A DNA stretch of 41,930 nt, from assembly GCF_001730235.1 (NCBI RefSeq), contig NZ_MIJF01000010.1, forward strand, positions 1-41,930, in the 5' to 3' direction. This document shows, piece by piece, positions 1 through 8,450 of this stretch. The stretch is from Vulcanibacillus modesticaldus (lineage in GTDB: Bacteria; Bacillota; Bacilli; Tepidibacillales; Tepidibacillaceae). Each line of letters opens with the position of its first letter. Position 1 is the stretch's first letter. The notes under the pieces were generated by a model. The model was given only the letters and a program-made list of their open reading frames with translations, was not told where the DNA came from and did no database searches. The translations under genes were made by a program, and so were the position numbers.

Positions 1-176
1 TTTTCTTCAAGTCCCTTCATTCCTTCGTTTTCATAATGATGAACCCATCGACGAACCATAGAATGATCAATACCCAACTTTTTAGCCACAGTTTTGTATC
101 CCATTCCTTCATTCTTATACATATCCACTGCTTTCTTTTTGAATGCTACATCATATGTGTTTCGAATTTTACCCAT
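1..176 (-). CDS. IS3-family transposase OrfA, N-terminal 58 codons
   Basis: The minus-strand frame starts at ATG 176, behind an AGGGGA ribosome site in the stretch 181-190, and is still open at base 1. The visible protein begins MGKIRNTYDVAFKKKAVDMY and contains a helix-turn-helix (YKTVAKKLGIDHSMVRRW), the pattern of IS3-family OrfA proteins that bind the element ends. In the family, OrfA is joined to the DDE-domain OrfB by programmed frameshifting; that part lies outside the window. Confidence 0.8.
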   Translation of the reverse strand, partial: MGKIRNTYDVAFKKKAVDMYKNEGMGYKTVAKKLGIDHSMVRRWVHHYENEGMKGLEE

Positions 177-243
177 AGAAAAATCCCCTCCATAATAGAC
201 AGACTAATGGTTTTTCTTTTTTCTGTCTACTATAAGGGGATCA
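1..243 (-). mobile_element. IS3-family insertion sequence, upstream end (partial)
   Basis: The element reads leftward out of the window. Its outer end is at about 243: on the minus strand it begins TGATCCCCTTATAGTAGACA, with the terminal TGA/TCA usual for IS3-family ends, followed by a short leader and a transposase OrfA start at 176. Only this terminus and the first 58 codons are present, so the second end, OrfB and the target duplication cannot be seen. The family call comes from the OrfA helix-turn-helix protein and the end sequence; the subgroup (IS150-like) is a guess. Confidence 0.75.
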
Positions 244-434
244 TATCATATTAGGGTTTCTTTTTTGGTCTAAAATAATCATGAAATTCAGTTACGGAGC
301 ATTCGAAGATGGTTAATTTTAACCCACTTTTTTATTAATATACAATGCAACAATATTACAATTTTGTTACATTAATGCAAAGCTATTTAAATATCTAGAA
401 TGGGAGTGATTAATCTGATATTAAATTAAAACTT
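244..434. other. Intergenic, no gene seen
   Basis: This AT-rich stretch lies between the IS end and the leader of the chemoreceptor gene. No open frame with a ribosome site, RNA gene or strong hairpin was seen. Confidence 0.6.
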
Positions 435-457
435 TTGACAATACAGAATAATACATG
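435..457 (+). promoter_or_regulatory. Leader motif shared with the HD-GYP gene (copy 1)
   Basis: TTGACAATAC begins 34 bases before the chemoreceptor ATG. Over 23 bases the stretch matches the one at 2395-2417, which sits 35 bases before the HD-GYP start, at about 17 positions. TTGACA looks like a -35 box, but no -10 fits before the ribosome site, so this may be a leader or operator element rather than a promoter. Confidence 0.45.
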
Positions 458-468
458 GAGGAAAAATT

Positions 469-1710
469 ATGAAATCAAAAATATTGTTCTTATCATTTAT
501 TTCGGTTATTATAACTGCTGTTTCAATGTATTTTATTTCAAATGTAGTTTATTCTGTTTTAGGTGCTCTAGTAACATCAATGTTAGTGGGATTATTGTAT
601 GTCAATTCAATCATTAAAAGATTAGAAGAATTAAAAAACGGTGTTGAGGCACTAGCAAATGGAGACCTAACAATAAATCTTCAAATGACTTCCAATGATG
701 AATTTGCAAAGATAGGAAAAGCAATTAATAATGTTGTGAATGATCTAAGGTCTAAAATTGGTGAAGTCAAAGATAATGCTAACGAGCTCGAAAGTAATAT
801 TGGAATGATTAATTCAAGTATTCAACAGACATCAGCAGCAATGGAAGAAATAGCAAGTGCGATTACTGAAGTGGCTAATGGGACACAAAGTCAAACAAAA
901 GACCTCGAAAACACTGCTTCTAATATAACTCAAATATCAGCAATGATAAAGGAATTAGCAGAAAATAGTCAAAACATTACTTCAATAGCGATAAAATCAG
1001 ATGAAGATGCTAAAAATGGAAGTAAAATTATCCTTGAAGTTATTAAAAATATAGAAGAGCTTAAAAACACTATAGAAAGTAATGTAAATAATGTATTAAC
1101 CTTAAAGAATAATGCTGACAGTATAAATAAAATTGTAGATGTAATTACGGAAATATCTGACCAAACAAATTTATTGGCATTAAACGCTGCAATAGAGGCT
1201 GCTAGAGTTGGAGAAGCTGGAAAAGGCTTTGCTGTAGTAGCAGATGAAATAAGAAAATTGGCCGAAGAAACCAAGAAATCAACAGATGAGATTACGGCAT
1301 TAATTAAGACGATTCAAAATGGAGTAGATGACACATCTTCATCAATTTTACATATTAAAAATGAGGTGGATGATGCTCAGAAACAGTCTAAAATTGGTGA
1401 AGTAGAGATTCAAAAAATTATTACTGGAATGGGTAATATCCGAATGGAAATTGAAAAAATAGCTGCAGGGCTTGAAGAGATGACTTCAAGTAGTGAGATG
1501 GTCGTTGAAGCTACAAATAGTATAACAGCCGTTTCTGAGGAAACCTCTGCTTCAACAGAAGAAATATCTGCATCGACAGAAGAAACAAACGCATCCATGC
1601 AAGAAATAGCTGCAAAAACTGATGTACTCACTGACATGGTGACAAAAATGAGAGGGTCAATAGCTCACTTTGTTTTAGAAAAAAGTGTGAATGAAGGAAG
1701 GAAAAACTAA
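469..1710 (+). CDS. Methyl-accepting chemotaxis protein without a sensor domain
   Basis: This 413-residue chemoreceptor signals to CheA through CheW. Two hydrophobic helices (about 4-22 and 28-46) are separated by only a few residues, so there is no extracellular ligand domain. A HAMP-like linker follows (about 47-100), then a long methyl-accepting coiled coil. The hairpin tip is recognisable at about 229-268 ([19 protein letters not shown] and [18 protein letters not shown]). Many E/Q-rich heptads could be methylated, and no C-terminal CheR-binding pentapeptide is evident. The ATG follows GGAGG with good spacing. cheW begins two bases after the stop, so the two genes are probably co-transcribed. 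What it senses is unknown: membrane state, a partner protein or a cytoplasmic signal are all possible. Confidence 0.93.
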   Translation: MKSKILFLSFISVIITAVSMYFISNVVYSVLGALVTSMLVGLLYVNSIIKRLEELKNGVEALANGDLTINLQMTSNDEFAKIGKAINNVVNDLRSKIGEVKDNANELESNIGMINSSIQQTSAAMEEIASAITEVANGTQSQTKDLENTASNITQISAMIKELAENSQNITSIAIKSDEDAKNGSKIILEVIKNIEELKNTIESNVNNVLTLKNNADSINKIVDVITEISDQTNLLALNAAIEAARVGEAGKGFAVVADEIRKLAEETKKSTDEITALIKTIQNGVDDTSSSILHIKNEVDDAQKQSKIGEVEIQKIITGMGNIRMEIEKIAAGLEEMTSSSEMVVEATNSITAVSEETSASTEEISASTEETNASMQEIAAKTDVLTDMVTKMRGSIAHFVLEKSVNEGRKN

Positions 1711-1711
1711 G

Positions 1712-2134
1712 ATGGCTGAAAAGCAATATGTTTTTTTAAAACTTGCAGAGGAAGAGTACGGTATAGATATATTACATGTGAGAGAAATAATTAACTATCA
1801 AGAAACAACTAAACTTCCAAACACATCAAATGTAATAGATGGTGTAATAAATTTTAGGGGAAATATAATACCAGTTATTAACCTAAAAAAAAGATTTAAT
1901 TATAATGAGACAATTGTAAAAGAAAATAGCAAAATTATTATCGTAAATATGAGAGAAATAAATATAGGTTTGATAGTTGATGAAGCATCACATATATCAA
2001 CACTTGACGAAAAAGATATTGAAGACTCACTAGAAACAGTAGAAGGCATGGATCAAAAATATATCGCGGGTATCGGAAGAATGAATGGAAAGATTGTAAT
2101 TCTATTGAATTTGTCAGAAATCATATCTCTTTGA
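1712..2134 (+). CDS. cheW: CheW chemotaxis coupling protein
   Basis: A 140-residue CheW-domain protein that bridges chemoreceptors to the kinase CheA. The conserved core GVINFRGNIIPVINLKKRF lies near residues 47-65, and the two beta-barrel halves fill the whole length. Start 1712 (MAEKQYVFLKL) is preferred over an in-frame ATG 21 bases upstream, because GAAGGAAGG at about 1692-1700 serves as its ribosome site. It directly follows the chemoreceptor, so the pair is probably a dedicated signalling unit. No cheA, cheY, cheR or cheB is in the window, so it must plug into a pathway encoded elsewhere. Confidence 0.93.
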   Translation: MAEKQYVFLKLAEEEYGIDILHVREIINYQETTKLPNTSNVIDGVINFRGNIIPVINLKKRFNYNETIVKENSKIIIVNMREINIGLIVDEASHISTLDEKDIEDSLETVEGMDQKYIAGIGRMNGKIVILLNLSEIISL

Positions 2135-2394
2135 AATATTATTCTCTAATATTTTAATGTTATAGGTGCCATAGGGGGTTTATGATAATGTAGGGATTCA
2201 TTAACAAACTCCATTAAAATTTTCTATGGTATCCTTTTAAATAATCTAAGGTGCAGTTATGTATCTTTTTACCTAATAATACTAATAAATATTTTTAAAT
2301 TGTTTTCTAATTGAATAAAATTAGTTATACTAAATACTATCAATGATTGTAAACCTTTACAATGACCGTTTCTAATATTTAATGTATTAAATTT
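2135..2394. other. Intergenic between cheW and the HD-GYP gene
   Basis: No gene is visible. A weak long-range inverted repeat (GGTGCCATAG near 2165 with CTATGGTATCC near 2223) could pair but has a large loop and no T-run. The leader motif at 2395 follows directly. Confidence 0.5.
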
Positions 2395-2417
2395 TTGACA
2401 ATACGGACAATATCATG
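2395..2417 (+). promoter_or_regulatory. Leader motif shared with the chemoreceptor gene (copy 2)
   Basis: TTGACAATACGGACAATATC stands 35 bases before the HD-GYP start and matches the motif at 435-457. Both copies are preceded by a TTAAA run. The element TAAA-N14-GACAATAT within it faintly resembles a motility sigma-D promoter, but transcription would then start inside the ribosome site, so that reading is doubtful. Confidence 0.4.
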
Positions 2418-2429
2418 AGGGGAAAAATA

Positions 2430-4517
2430 ATGAAAAAAATGAAGCACGAAACATTACAAATAAGCTACAATAGGCAATTTATTTTTTATGTGATTGCAAT
2501 TTTAACTGTGTTTCTATATCTATTGATGACACCCCCTGTATTAGCTAACGAGAGCATTAAAATAGGTATTTATGACAACAAACCTTTGTTATTTAAGGAA
2601 AATGATGAAATACAAGGTTTTCTTGTAGATATACTAGATTATATTGCTAGTGAAGAAAAGTGGGAAATTGAATATGTATATGACACCTGGGAAAATAACT
2701 TAAATAAATTAAAAAACAATGATATTGATATGTTGATTGGAATTGCATATTCTCAAGAGCGGGACAAATTATTTGATTTTAATAATGAGACCTTCATCAC
2801 AAATTGGGCACAAATATATTCGCAAAAAAATCTCGATATTCAATCTATCCTAGATTTAGAGGGGAAGCAAGTTGCAGTACTAAAAGGAGATATTTTTTAT
2901 ACTGGAGATGGGGGCATTAAAGGACTATTAAGTAAGTTCAACATCGATGTTGATTACGTAGAAGTTAATAGTTACGAAGAGGTCTTTCAAAGTATTAGGG
3001 ATAAAAATGTTGATTTAGGACTCGTAAATAGAATTTATGGTACTCTATATGAAAATAATTACAATGTTAAGAAGACGCCGATAGTATTTAAACCTGTTGA
3101 AGTGCGTGCGGCAGTTTCCAGTGGTCAAGGGAAAGAATTATTGGATAAAATAGACGAAAATCTTAAGGCACTAAAGAAAGATAAAACTTCTTTCTATTAT
3201 CAAAAATTAGATTTTTGGTTAAGTAAAAGTTTAGGTTTTAATCATCAAGCCTTTCTTTGGTACATACTCAAGATATTTGGAGTTTTGCTACTAATTTCAT
3301 TTATCGTAATCCTAATTACGAGACACCAAGTTATAACTAAGAAAAACGAATTAAAGTTAAGTTATCAACAATTAGAGAAAAAAAATGAAGAATTAATTAA
3401 CATTAATGAGGAACTTGAGGCGACATATCAACAAGTAGATGCATTGAATAATAATTTAGAAAAAACAATTGAATTGACCGGTAGTTTATCAAAAACGTCT
3501 TTTGATAATGAAAAGATTTTTTTATCGAATCTCTTACATACAGCATTAAAATTAATACCTGAAGCTGATTATGGGAGTGTATATACCTATCAAGATAATA
3601 ATATCAAATTTATTGATGCAATCGGTCATGATCTGGAAATCTTAAAAAAACTATCTATAAAATTAGAAGCTTTCTATCATGATGACAAGGTTAGTATTAA
3701 ACATAATATTTTACAACACACCGCTAGTAAAATGGATATAAATACAGTTGACAAATTTATGAAAGCATGTATGCCCGTAAAAGAGACATTGACATTTGAC
3801 TTATATATAGATAATGATAAAATCGCTGGAATAAGTTTAGATATTGCAAAAGAGAGTAATAAAAATTTTAGCGATGATGCTAAAAAGGTTATGAATTCAT
3901 TTAAGAATCTTGCTTCAGCATTCTTCACCGTGAAGAGGTATAGAGAAGCTCAAGAAGAGTTTCAAAGGGATATAATTGTTTCAATAATTCAGTTACTAGA
4001 AATCCATGATAAATATACGAAGGATCATTCTCAAAATGTAGCATTATTAGCTCGAGAAATTGCGAAAGAAATGGAGTTGTCTCGGGAAGAAATTGAAAAG
4101 GCATATTGGGCCGGTATGTTGCATGATATTGGAAAAATATTAATTCCCGAAAGCATATTAAATAAAGAAGGACCTTTAACAAAGGATGAATATCAACAAA
4201 TCAAAAATCATCCTTATTGGGGTTATATGACTTTAAGTAAGTCGAAGTTGTTAACGGATATTTCAGAATATGTGTTGCAACATCATGAACATTGGGATGG
4301 TAGTGGTTACCCCAAAAATTTAAAAGGTGATGAGATCCACTTAATTTCGCAAATACTTGCGGTTGCTGACACCTGGGATGCCATGCGTTCAGATAGATCA
4401 TATCGTAAAGCTTTAACCAAGGAGATTGCTATAAAAGAAATAGTAGATAAAAAAGGTGAACAGTTTTCTCCAAAGGTTGTAGACGTGTTTTTAAGGGTAA
4501 TCGATAATCAAGTTTAA
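2430..4517 (+). CDS. Solute-binding-domain HD-GYP phosphodiesterase
   Basis: This 695-residue membrane sensor probably degrades cyclic di-GMP. In order it has a signal anchor (about 15-36), an extracellular type-3 solute-binding domain (about 40-265, beginning IKIGIYDNKPLLF), a second membrane helix (about 272-295), a coiled coil (about 300-350), a poorly conserved GAF-like region, and a C-terminal HD-GYP domain (about 515-690). The HD-GYP residues are intact: HDIGK, HHEHWDGSGYP and ADTWDAMRSDRSYR. Start 2430 is chosen because GAGGGG at 2417-2422 lies seven bases upstream; an in-frame ATG at 2415 overlaps that site. The architecture suggests that binding of an amino-acid-like ligand outside the cell controls phosphodiesterase activity inside. 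Whether cyclic di-GMP is the true substrate is inferred from the family. Confidence 0.9.
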   Translation: MKKMKHETLQISYNRQFIFYVIAILTVFLYLLMTPPVLANESIKIGIYDNKPLLFKENDEIQGFLVDILDYIASEEKWEIEYVYDTWENNLNKLKNNDIDMLIGIAYSQERDKLFDFNNETFITNWAQIYSQKNLDIQSILDLEGKQVAVLKGDIFYTGDGGIKGLLSKFNIDVDYVEVNSYEEVFQSIRDKNVDLGLVNRIYGTLYENNYNVKKTPIVFKPVEVRAAVSSGQGKELLDKIDENLKALKKDKTSFYYQKLDFWLSKSLGFNHQAFLWYILKIFGVLLLISFIVILITRHQVITKKNELKLSYQQLEKKNEELININEELEATYQQVDALNNNLEKTIELTGSLSKTSFDNEKIFLSNLLHTALKLIPEADYGSVYTYQDNNIKFIDAIGHDLEILKKLSIKLEAFYHDDKVSIKHNILQHTASKMDINTVDKFMKACMPVKETLTFDLYIDNDKIAGISLDIAKESNKNFSDDAKKVMNSFKNLASAFFTVKRYREAQEEFQRDIIVSIIQLLEIHDKYTKDHSQNVALLAREIAKEMELSREEIEKAYWAGMLHDIGKILIPESILNKEGPLTKDEYQQIKNHPYWGYMTLSKSKLLTDISEYVLQHHEHWDGSGYPKNLKGDEIHLISQILAVADTWDAMRSDRSYRKALTKEIAIKEIVDKKGEQFSPKVVDVFLRVIDNQV

Positions 4518-4537
4518 ATAAATAAAGATAAAAAACG

Positions 4538-4577
4538 AAGAACAAAATCGCCGGATAAGGGTGACTTTGTTCTTTTT
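4538..4577. terminator. Bidirectional terminator between HD-GYP gene and tpx
   Basis: The stem AAGAACAAAaTCgCC pairs with GGtGAcTTTGTTCTT and is followed by a T-run. A-runs upstream give T-runs on the other strand. The two genes converge here. Confidence 0.85.
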
Positions 4578-4583
4578 ATATCA

Positions 4584-5090
4584 TTATTTAGCTTCTTTAA
4601 CCGCTTGGATAGCTTTTTCATAATTTGGATGGTCTGTTACTTCTTTGACATATTCCACATAGATAACTTCGTTTTCAGAGTTCAATACAAAGATTGCTCG
4701 TGCTTCTAAGCGTAAATCTTTGATATATGTTCCATACGCTTTTCCAAAAGACATAGATTGATAGTCTGATAGGGTTATTACACGGTCAATCCCTGCAGCT
4801 CCACACCAACGTTTTTGTGCGAATGGAAGATCAACGCTAATCGTTAATACTGTAGCATTTAAATTTGCCGCTTCTTCATTGAAGCGTCTAGTTTGCGCGT
4901 CACAAACGGGGGTATCTAAGCTTGGTACTACACTAATCAGTTTGACACCATCAAAATCAGAAAGTGATACAGGTTTAAGGGAATTATCTACAACTGTAAA
5001 ATCCGGAGCTTTATCGCCAACCTTTATTTCTGGTCCTAATAAAGTTACTGGATTACCAGCAAATGTAACTATTCCATTACGTTCCTCCAT
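4584..5090 (-). CDS. tpx: Thiol peroxidase (Tpx, atypical 2-Cys peroxiredoxin)
   Basis: A 168-residue peroxiredoxin that reduces hydrogen peroxide and organic peroxides with thioredoxin. The peroxidatic cysteine is C63 in TPVCDAQTRRFNEEA and the resolving cysteine is C96 in RWCGAAGID, as in Tpx proteins. The length matches the family. Start 5090 (MEERNGIVTF) has AGGAG nine bases upstream, whereas an in-frame start 33 bases further upstream has none. The gene has its own promoter and a shared terminator, so it is probably monocistronic. Confidence 0.95.
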   Translation of the reverse strand: MEERNGIVTFAGNPVTLLGPEIKVGDKAPDFTVVDNSLKPVSLSDFDGVKLISVVPSLDTPVCDAQTRRFNEEAANLNATVLTISVDLPFAQKRWCGAAGIDRVITLSDYQSMSFGKAYGTYIKDLRLEARAIFVLNSENEVIYVEYVKEVTDHPNYEKAIQAVKEAK

Positions 5091-5142
5091 TATCCACATC
5101 TCCTTTAATAACTTTATATACAATATAGTTTATTATGTATAA

Positions 5143-5171
5143 ATAATATCAACAAATTATTGATTTGTAAA
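5143..5171 (-). promoter_or_regulatory. Probable sigma-A promoter of tpx
   Basis: On the minus strand TTTACA (5166-5171) and TATTAT (5143-5148) are 17 bases apart, about 55 bases upstream of the tpx start. Confidence 0.55.
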
Positions 5172-5181
5172 GTATTGAAGA

Positions 5182-5550
5182 TTAACCTTTTTTTAAATAG
5201 GGTTTAACAATTAATCGATGTAAACTTATTTCAACAACTCCAAGAAAAAAGGCTAATAAAAGAGTGGATAAAAGGGGAACTTGACCATCAGTAAAGACTA
5301 TAGGAATTAAATATGTAGTAGTACCCATAAAAATACTTCCCATTAAAGCAGAAGGGATATTATGAAACTTAGGTACAATTATCCAGTCAGCTATAACTCC
5401 GATAAAGGTAAAAAAGAGAGGAATAAGGAAAAGATAAAGCTTTGGTAAAATAATTAAATGGACCATTTGAAATGAAAAAAAAATTAATAAAAATAATAAA
5501 TATTTAATTAAAAAATTTTGTATGTGTACATGGGCAGGAACTCTTTTCAT
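5182..5550 (-). CDS. Small integral membrane protein, DUF2512-like
   Basis: A 122-residue protein with four predicted membrane helices (about 13-32, 35-53, 66-86, 92-112) and a basic C-terminus (RLIVKPYLKKG). The segment FTFIGVIADWIIVPKFHN resembles the central G-D-W/L-ILP-N pattern of DUF2512 (B. subtilis YndM-like) proteins, a Bacillales family of unknown function. AGGTGATA precedes the ATG at a suitable distance. It stands alone between tpx and a channel gene, and no function is proposed. Confidence 0.75.
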   Translation of the reverse strand: MKRVPAHVHIQNFLIKYLLFLLIFFSFQMVHLIILPKLYLFLIPLFFTFIGVIADWIIVPKFHNIPSALMGSIFMGTTTYLIPIVFTDGQVPLLSTLLLAFFLGVVEISLHRLIVKPYLKKG

Positions 5551-5630
5551 AATATATTTATCACCTAACCCTCTTTTCTTTTTATTCTAAGTATTACCTA
5601 GAAAGAAGGGATATATCATTATCTATTAAT

Positions 5631-6446
5631 TTAAATTTCTTTGTCATTTTTATGAAGAATTAAATGTTTATCAATTAAAGTTATTATAATATCCTTTAAT
5701 TCACGCATTTCATTAGGTGAAAGCCGATCTAAATTATCCAACTTATCCTTAATTAATTCGATTATTTCATCATGTAATGATAAGTCTTTAGGTTTGGTTC
5801 GATTAATAAAAAACGTTGCAATCGAACCCGTTAACATACCGATAGTTCCTATTCCCATAAACATCAGAATTGCAGCCACAATTCTTCCTCCTGTAGAAGC
5901 CGGAGAGATGTCACCATATCCAACAGTTGTAGTTGTTACAATGCTCCACCATAACGCATCACCAAAACTATCTATTGAATCTTCGAAATACATAATTCCC
6001 AAAGAGCCAAATAACACTAAGGCTGTTGTTATAGATAACACGTAGTGTAGTTTATTTGTTCTTAATAGCTCTAGAAGGGGCAACCATAATCTCTTAGAAA
6101 TAGAAATTACACGTAATATGCGGAATAATCTAGCTAATCTAAAACTCATAAATAGATAATCAAGTGGGATGATAGCTAATAAATCAAAGATGTTTTCTTT
6201 GATAAATTTTAATTTTCTATTTGCTAGATATAAACGAAAAAAATAATCGATAGCAAAAATAATTAAGATGGCTTTATCGATAAGATGCAAACTCATAAGT
6301 TGCTCATCGGTAAGATTGTAATTCATTTCGATTGTTAAAGTAATAATGACAACGATAGCTAAAATGACTGAAATTATATCATAAACATTTTTATACTTTG
6401 AAGGAAGTTTGGAAATTTTAAGTCTTATTTGCTCTTTTAAATACAT
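5631..6446 (-). CDS. Voltage-gated-type potassium channel
   Basis: A 271-residue six-helix ion channel. The selectivity filter TTTTVGYGD lies in the pore loop before the last helix. An S4-like helix carries spaced arginines (FRLARLFRILRVISISKR). The soluble C-terminal tail (about 225-271) is charged and may form a coiled coil; no RCK/TrkA domain is present. Start 6446 (MYLKEQIRLK) is supported by GGAGGA seven bases upstream, while the earlier in-frame ATG at 6464 has no ribosome site. The family conducts potassium across the cytoplasmic membrane; voltage sensitivity is inferred from S4 only. Confidence 0.9.
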   Translation of the reverse strand: MYLKEQIRLKISKLPSKYKNVYDIISVILAIVVIITLTIEMNYNLTDEQLMSLHLIDKAILIIFAIDYFFRLYLANRKLKFIKENIFDLLAIIPLDYLFMSFRLARLFRILRVISISKRLWLPLLELLRTNKLHYVLSITTALVLFGSLGIMYFEDSIDSFGDALWWSIVTTTTVGYGDISPASTGGRIVAAILMFMGIGTIGMLTGSIATFFINRTKPKDLSLHDEIIELIKDKLDNLDRLSPNEMRELKDIIITLIDKHLILHKNDKEI

Positions 6447-6480
6447 ACTATTCCTCCAGTTCATTTAGTAAAAAAATTTT

Positions 6481-7389
6481 TTAATTCACATTCAATGAAA
6501 TAAATTGTTGCATATCCTCCGGATAAGGGACTGAAAAACTAAGAAACCTTTCAGAAATAGGATGATTGAATTGTAATTTAATGGCATGTAATGCTTGGCG
6601 ATTCATCCCAGCTATTTTTTGTCCACCGTATAAATCATCTCCAACAAGGGGGTGATTTATATGACTCATATGGACTCGAATTTGGTGTGTTCTTCCAGTT
6701 GCAAGTTCTAGCTCCACTAAAGAAAAATCTTTTGATCTTTTAATAGTTTTGTAGAAAGTAATTGCTGGTTTACCTTCTTTAAGAATTTTTGGGACTACAA
6801 TTCTCTTCACAGCATGATCTGGATCCTTTAAAATTGGAGCATCGATAATATCTGCTTCTTTAGCTACAGTTCCGTGGACTATGGCGTGGTAGATCCGTTT
6901 TAGATTTCTTGTTTGAAGTTGAAGAGCCAATTTATGGTGAGAATATTGATTTTTTGCTACGACAAACAATCCAGAAGTATCCTTGTCCAAGCGGTGTACA
7001 GGACGGAAGCGGTATTGTTTACCTTTGGTTTGCCAATAGTACATTAGTCCGTTTGCAATTGTTCCTAGAAAGTGGTTTTTTGTAGGATGTACTACGATAT
7101 TTGGGGGTTTGTTTATTACAACAATGTCAAGGTCTTCATAGACAATATTTATTGGTATTGGTTGGGGGATGATGTCCGTTGATGTTTCCTCGGGTACGAG
7201 TATCTGCAAAGTGTCTCCCTCTTTAACTCTCATCGTTACATAAACGTGCACACCATTTAAAAAAATACCTTTGTTATTTTTAATTTTTGCAAGAGACTTT
7301 CTTGAAAAGTGATAATGGTCATATAATATTTCCTTTATCATCAAACCATCGAAATCTTTAGCTATCTTAATTTTTAGTAATTCATTCAT
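6481..7389 (-). CDS. RluA-family RNA pseudouridine synthase
   Basis: A 302-residue pseudouridine synthase with an N-terminal S4-like RNA-binding domain (about 10-80) and a RluA catalytic domain. The catalytic aspartate is in HRLDKDTSGLFVVAK, and the motifs NKPPNIVVHP and ATGRTHQIRVHM are also present. It isomerises uridines in rRNA or tRNA; the exact target cannot be read from the sequence. Start 7389 (MNELLKIKIAKD) is preferred because AAAGGATG lies just upstream; an in-frame ATG 27 bases earlier lacks a ribosome site. The 34-base gap to the channel gene would allow co-transcription. Confidence 0.92.
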   Translation of the reverse strand: MNELLKIKIAKDFDGLMIKEILYDHYHFSRKSLAKIKNNKGIFLNGVHVYVTMRVKEGDTLQILVPEETSTDIIPQPIPINIVYEDLDIVVINKPPNIVVHPTKNHFLGTIANGLMYYWQTKGKQYRFRPVHRLDKDTSGLFVVAKNQYSHHKLALQLQTRNLKRIYHAIVHGTVAKEADIIDAPILKDPDHAVKRIVVPKILKEGKPAITFYKTIKRSKDFSLVELELATGRTHQIRVHMSHINHPLVGDDLYGGQKIAGMNRQALHAIKLQFNHPISERFLSFSVPYPEDMQQFISLNVN

Positions 7390-7597
7390 CTGACTCATCC
7401 TTTGATTGCTTATCATAATAACATCTTAACCAATCACAAGGCTACAAATCAATCAAAATCTCTCTGGTTCCCTTAATTGCTGCTGTAAGTGTTATATATA
7501 TATATTGGTTTAAACGCTTTTGAATGTAGTATACTATGATTACTAAGATTAAATGTAGAAAAAATAAAGGTAGGATAAATAAAGGAGAGGAATAACA

Positions 7598-7828
7598 GTG
7601 AAAAAATATCAAATATATAAGATAGATAAGTGGAATCAGATGAATTTAGAAATAAAAGGACGTAAAATCATTGTTAGTAAAATTTCAACCGATTGGGGAG
7701 AAGAAACATTTACTTTTAATGGTAGAAGTGAATTGCTTAATTGGGCTGAGAAATATTTCGAAAAAACACCACTCGAACAAACTGATGAAGAATACGATAG
7801 GTGGATCAGATTATTCAAATCGATTTAA
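7598..7828 (+). CDS. Hypothetical 76-residue protein
   Basis: The GTG start has a strong AAAGGAGAGG site seven bases upstream, which supports real translation. The protein is charged, with no membrane helix and no cysteine. It reads as a short beta-rich region (about 15-45, including KGRKIIVSKISTDWGEETF) followed by an acidic, aromatic helix (WAEKYFEKTPLEQTDEEYDRW). I do not recognise the family. A TATACT at about 7530 may be part of its promoter, but no good -35 accompanies it. No terminator follows. Confidence 0.75.
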   Translation: MKKYQIYKIDKWNQMNLEIKGRKIIVSKISTDWGEETFTFNGRSELLNWAEKYFEKTPLEQTDEEYDRWIRLFKSI

Positions 7829-7900
7829 ATGAAAATGCCTTTATGATAAAAATTTTTTTAAACTGTATAGATGATTTTTTTGTGGGGAGATGGAAAGTAA

Positions 7901-8371
7901 TTGTTTTTTCATGGTATTAATTATCAACATATGTTGTTTCAATACCCAATCTTATCTCCTAGATTAACTATTAAAAGACAAAAAATGGAGCAAAAAAAGG
8001 ATAGAATTCATTTAGTAGAACGGTTTGGTTTTGAACCAGTTCACTTTTTGGAATCGAGCGATACCTATTCTATTCAGAATTGTTTAGAATCCTGTTTTTC
8101 TTTTGGGAACGTAGTGGTAGTCTTTAAAGAATTACCCCTACCTATGTTACAATTATCCAAAAATGAAGTAGGTGTTCCTGCTATAGATCTTCGTCTTGCA
8201 GACTATTTTGTTGTGGAAACGTTAAAGTTAATGTCTGATCTCAGAAAAATATTCCCTAAAACCCCAATATTTTATTTTAATCAATTGGAGCGCATAAGTC
8301 CATTTATTCAATTTAAACGAATTAAATTGCTTAAGAAAGTAAGAATAGGGGAATATAAAGCCTCAATATAA
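7901..8371 (+). CDS. Hypothetical 156-residue protein
   Basis: An open frame from TTG 7901 ending at an intrinsic terminator. The start is uncertain: GGGGAG and GGAAAG lie upstream, and an ATG at 7931 (MLFQYPILSPRL) is an alternative. The protein is soluble, with a basic stretch (TIKRQKMEQKKDR) and basic C-terminus, two cysteines (NCLESCFSF) and a hydrophobic central strand (NVVVVFKELPLP). No known motif was recognised. Its only context is the unknown gene upstream and the M24 peptidase downstream. Confidence 0.65.
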   Translation: MFFHGINYQHMLFQYPILSPRLTIKRQKMEQKKDRIHLVERFGFEPVHFLESSDTYSIQNCLESCFSFGNVVVVFKELPLPMLQLSKNEVGVPAIDLRLADYFVVETLKLMSDLRKIFPKTPIFYFNQLERISPFIQFKRIKLLKKVRIGEYKASI

Positions 8372-8387
8372 AGAGGTTTTTTCTTTT
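8358..8387 (+). terminator. Terminator of the 156-residue gene
   Basis: AAGCCTC pairs with GAGGTTT across an 8-base loop and is followed by a T-rich tract. The stop codon at 8371 lies within the loop. Confidence 0.7.
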
Positions 8388-8450
8388 TAAATTTTGATGT
8401 ACAATGAAAATGTTATGAAAATTAAGAAAATATCAAAGAAGGTGTCGCTT

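Noticed and set aside
969-1274. 101-codon frame antisense to the chemoreceptor
   Set aside because: It mirrors the conserved signalling domain codons and has no start signals.
3925-4182. Minus-strand frames across the HD-GYP domain (also 3677-3928 and 4201-4401)
   Set aside because: All are antisense shadows of the conserved HD-GYP and GAF-like coding sequence.
5120-5150. PerR-like box before tpx (TTATTATGTATAAATAA)
   Set aside because: The halves do not align to the 7-1-7 PerR palindrome without several mismatches; AT-rich DNA gives such near-matches by chance.
7508-7525. cre-like site (TTTAAACGCTTTTGA) upstream of the 76-residue gene
   Set aside because: It keeps only the central AAACGCTT and misses the outer TG and CA positions of a CcpA site.
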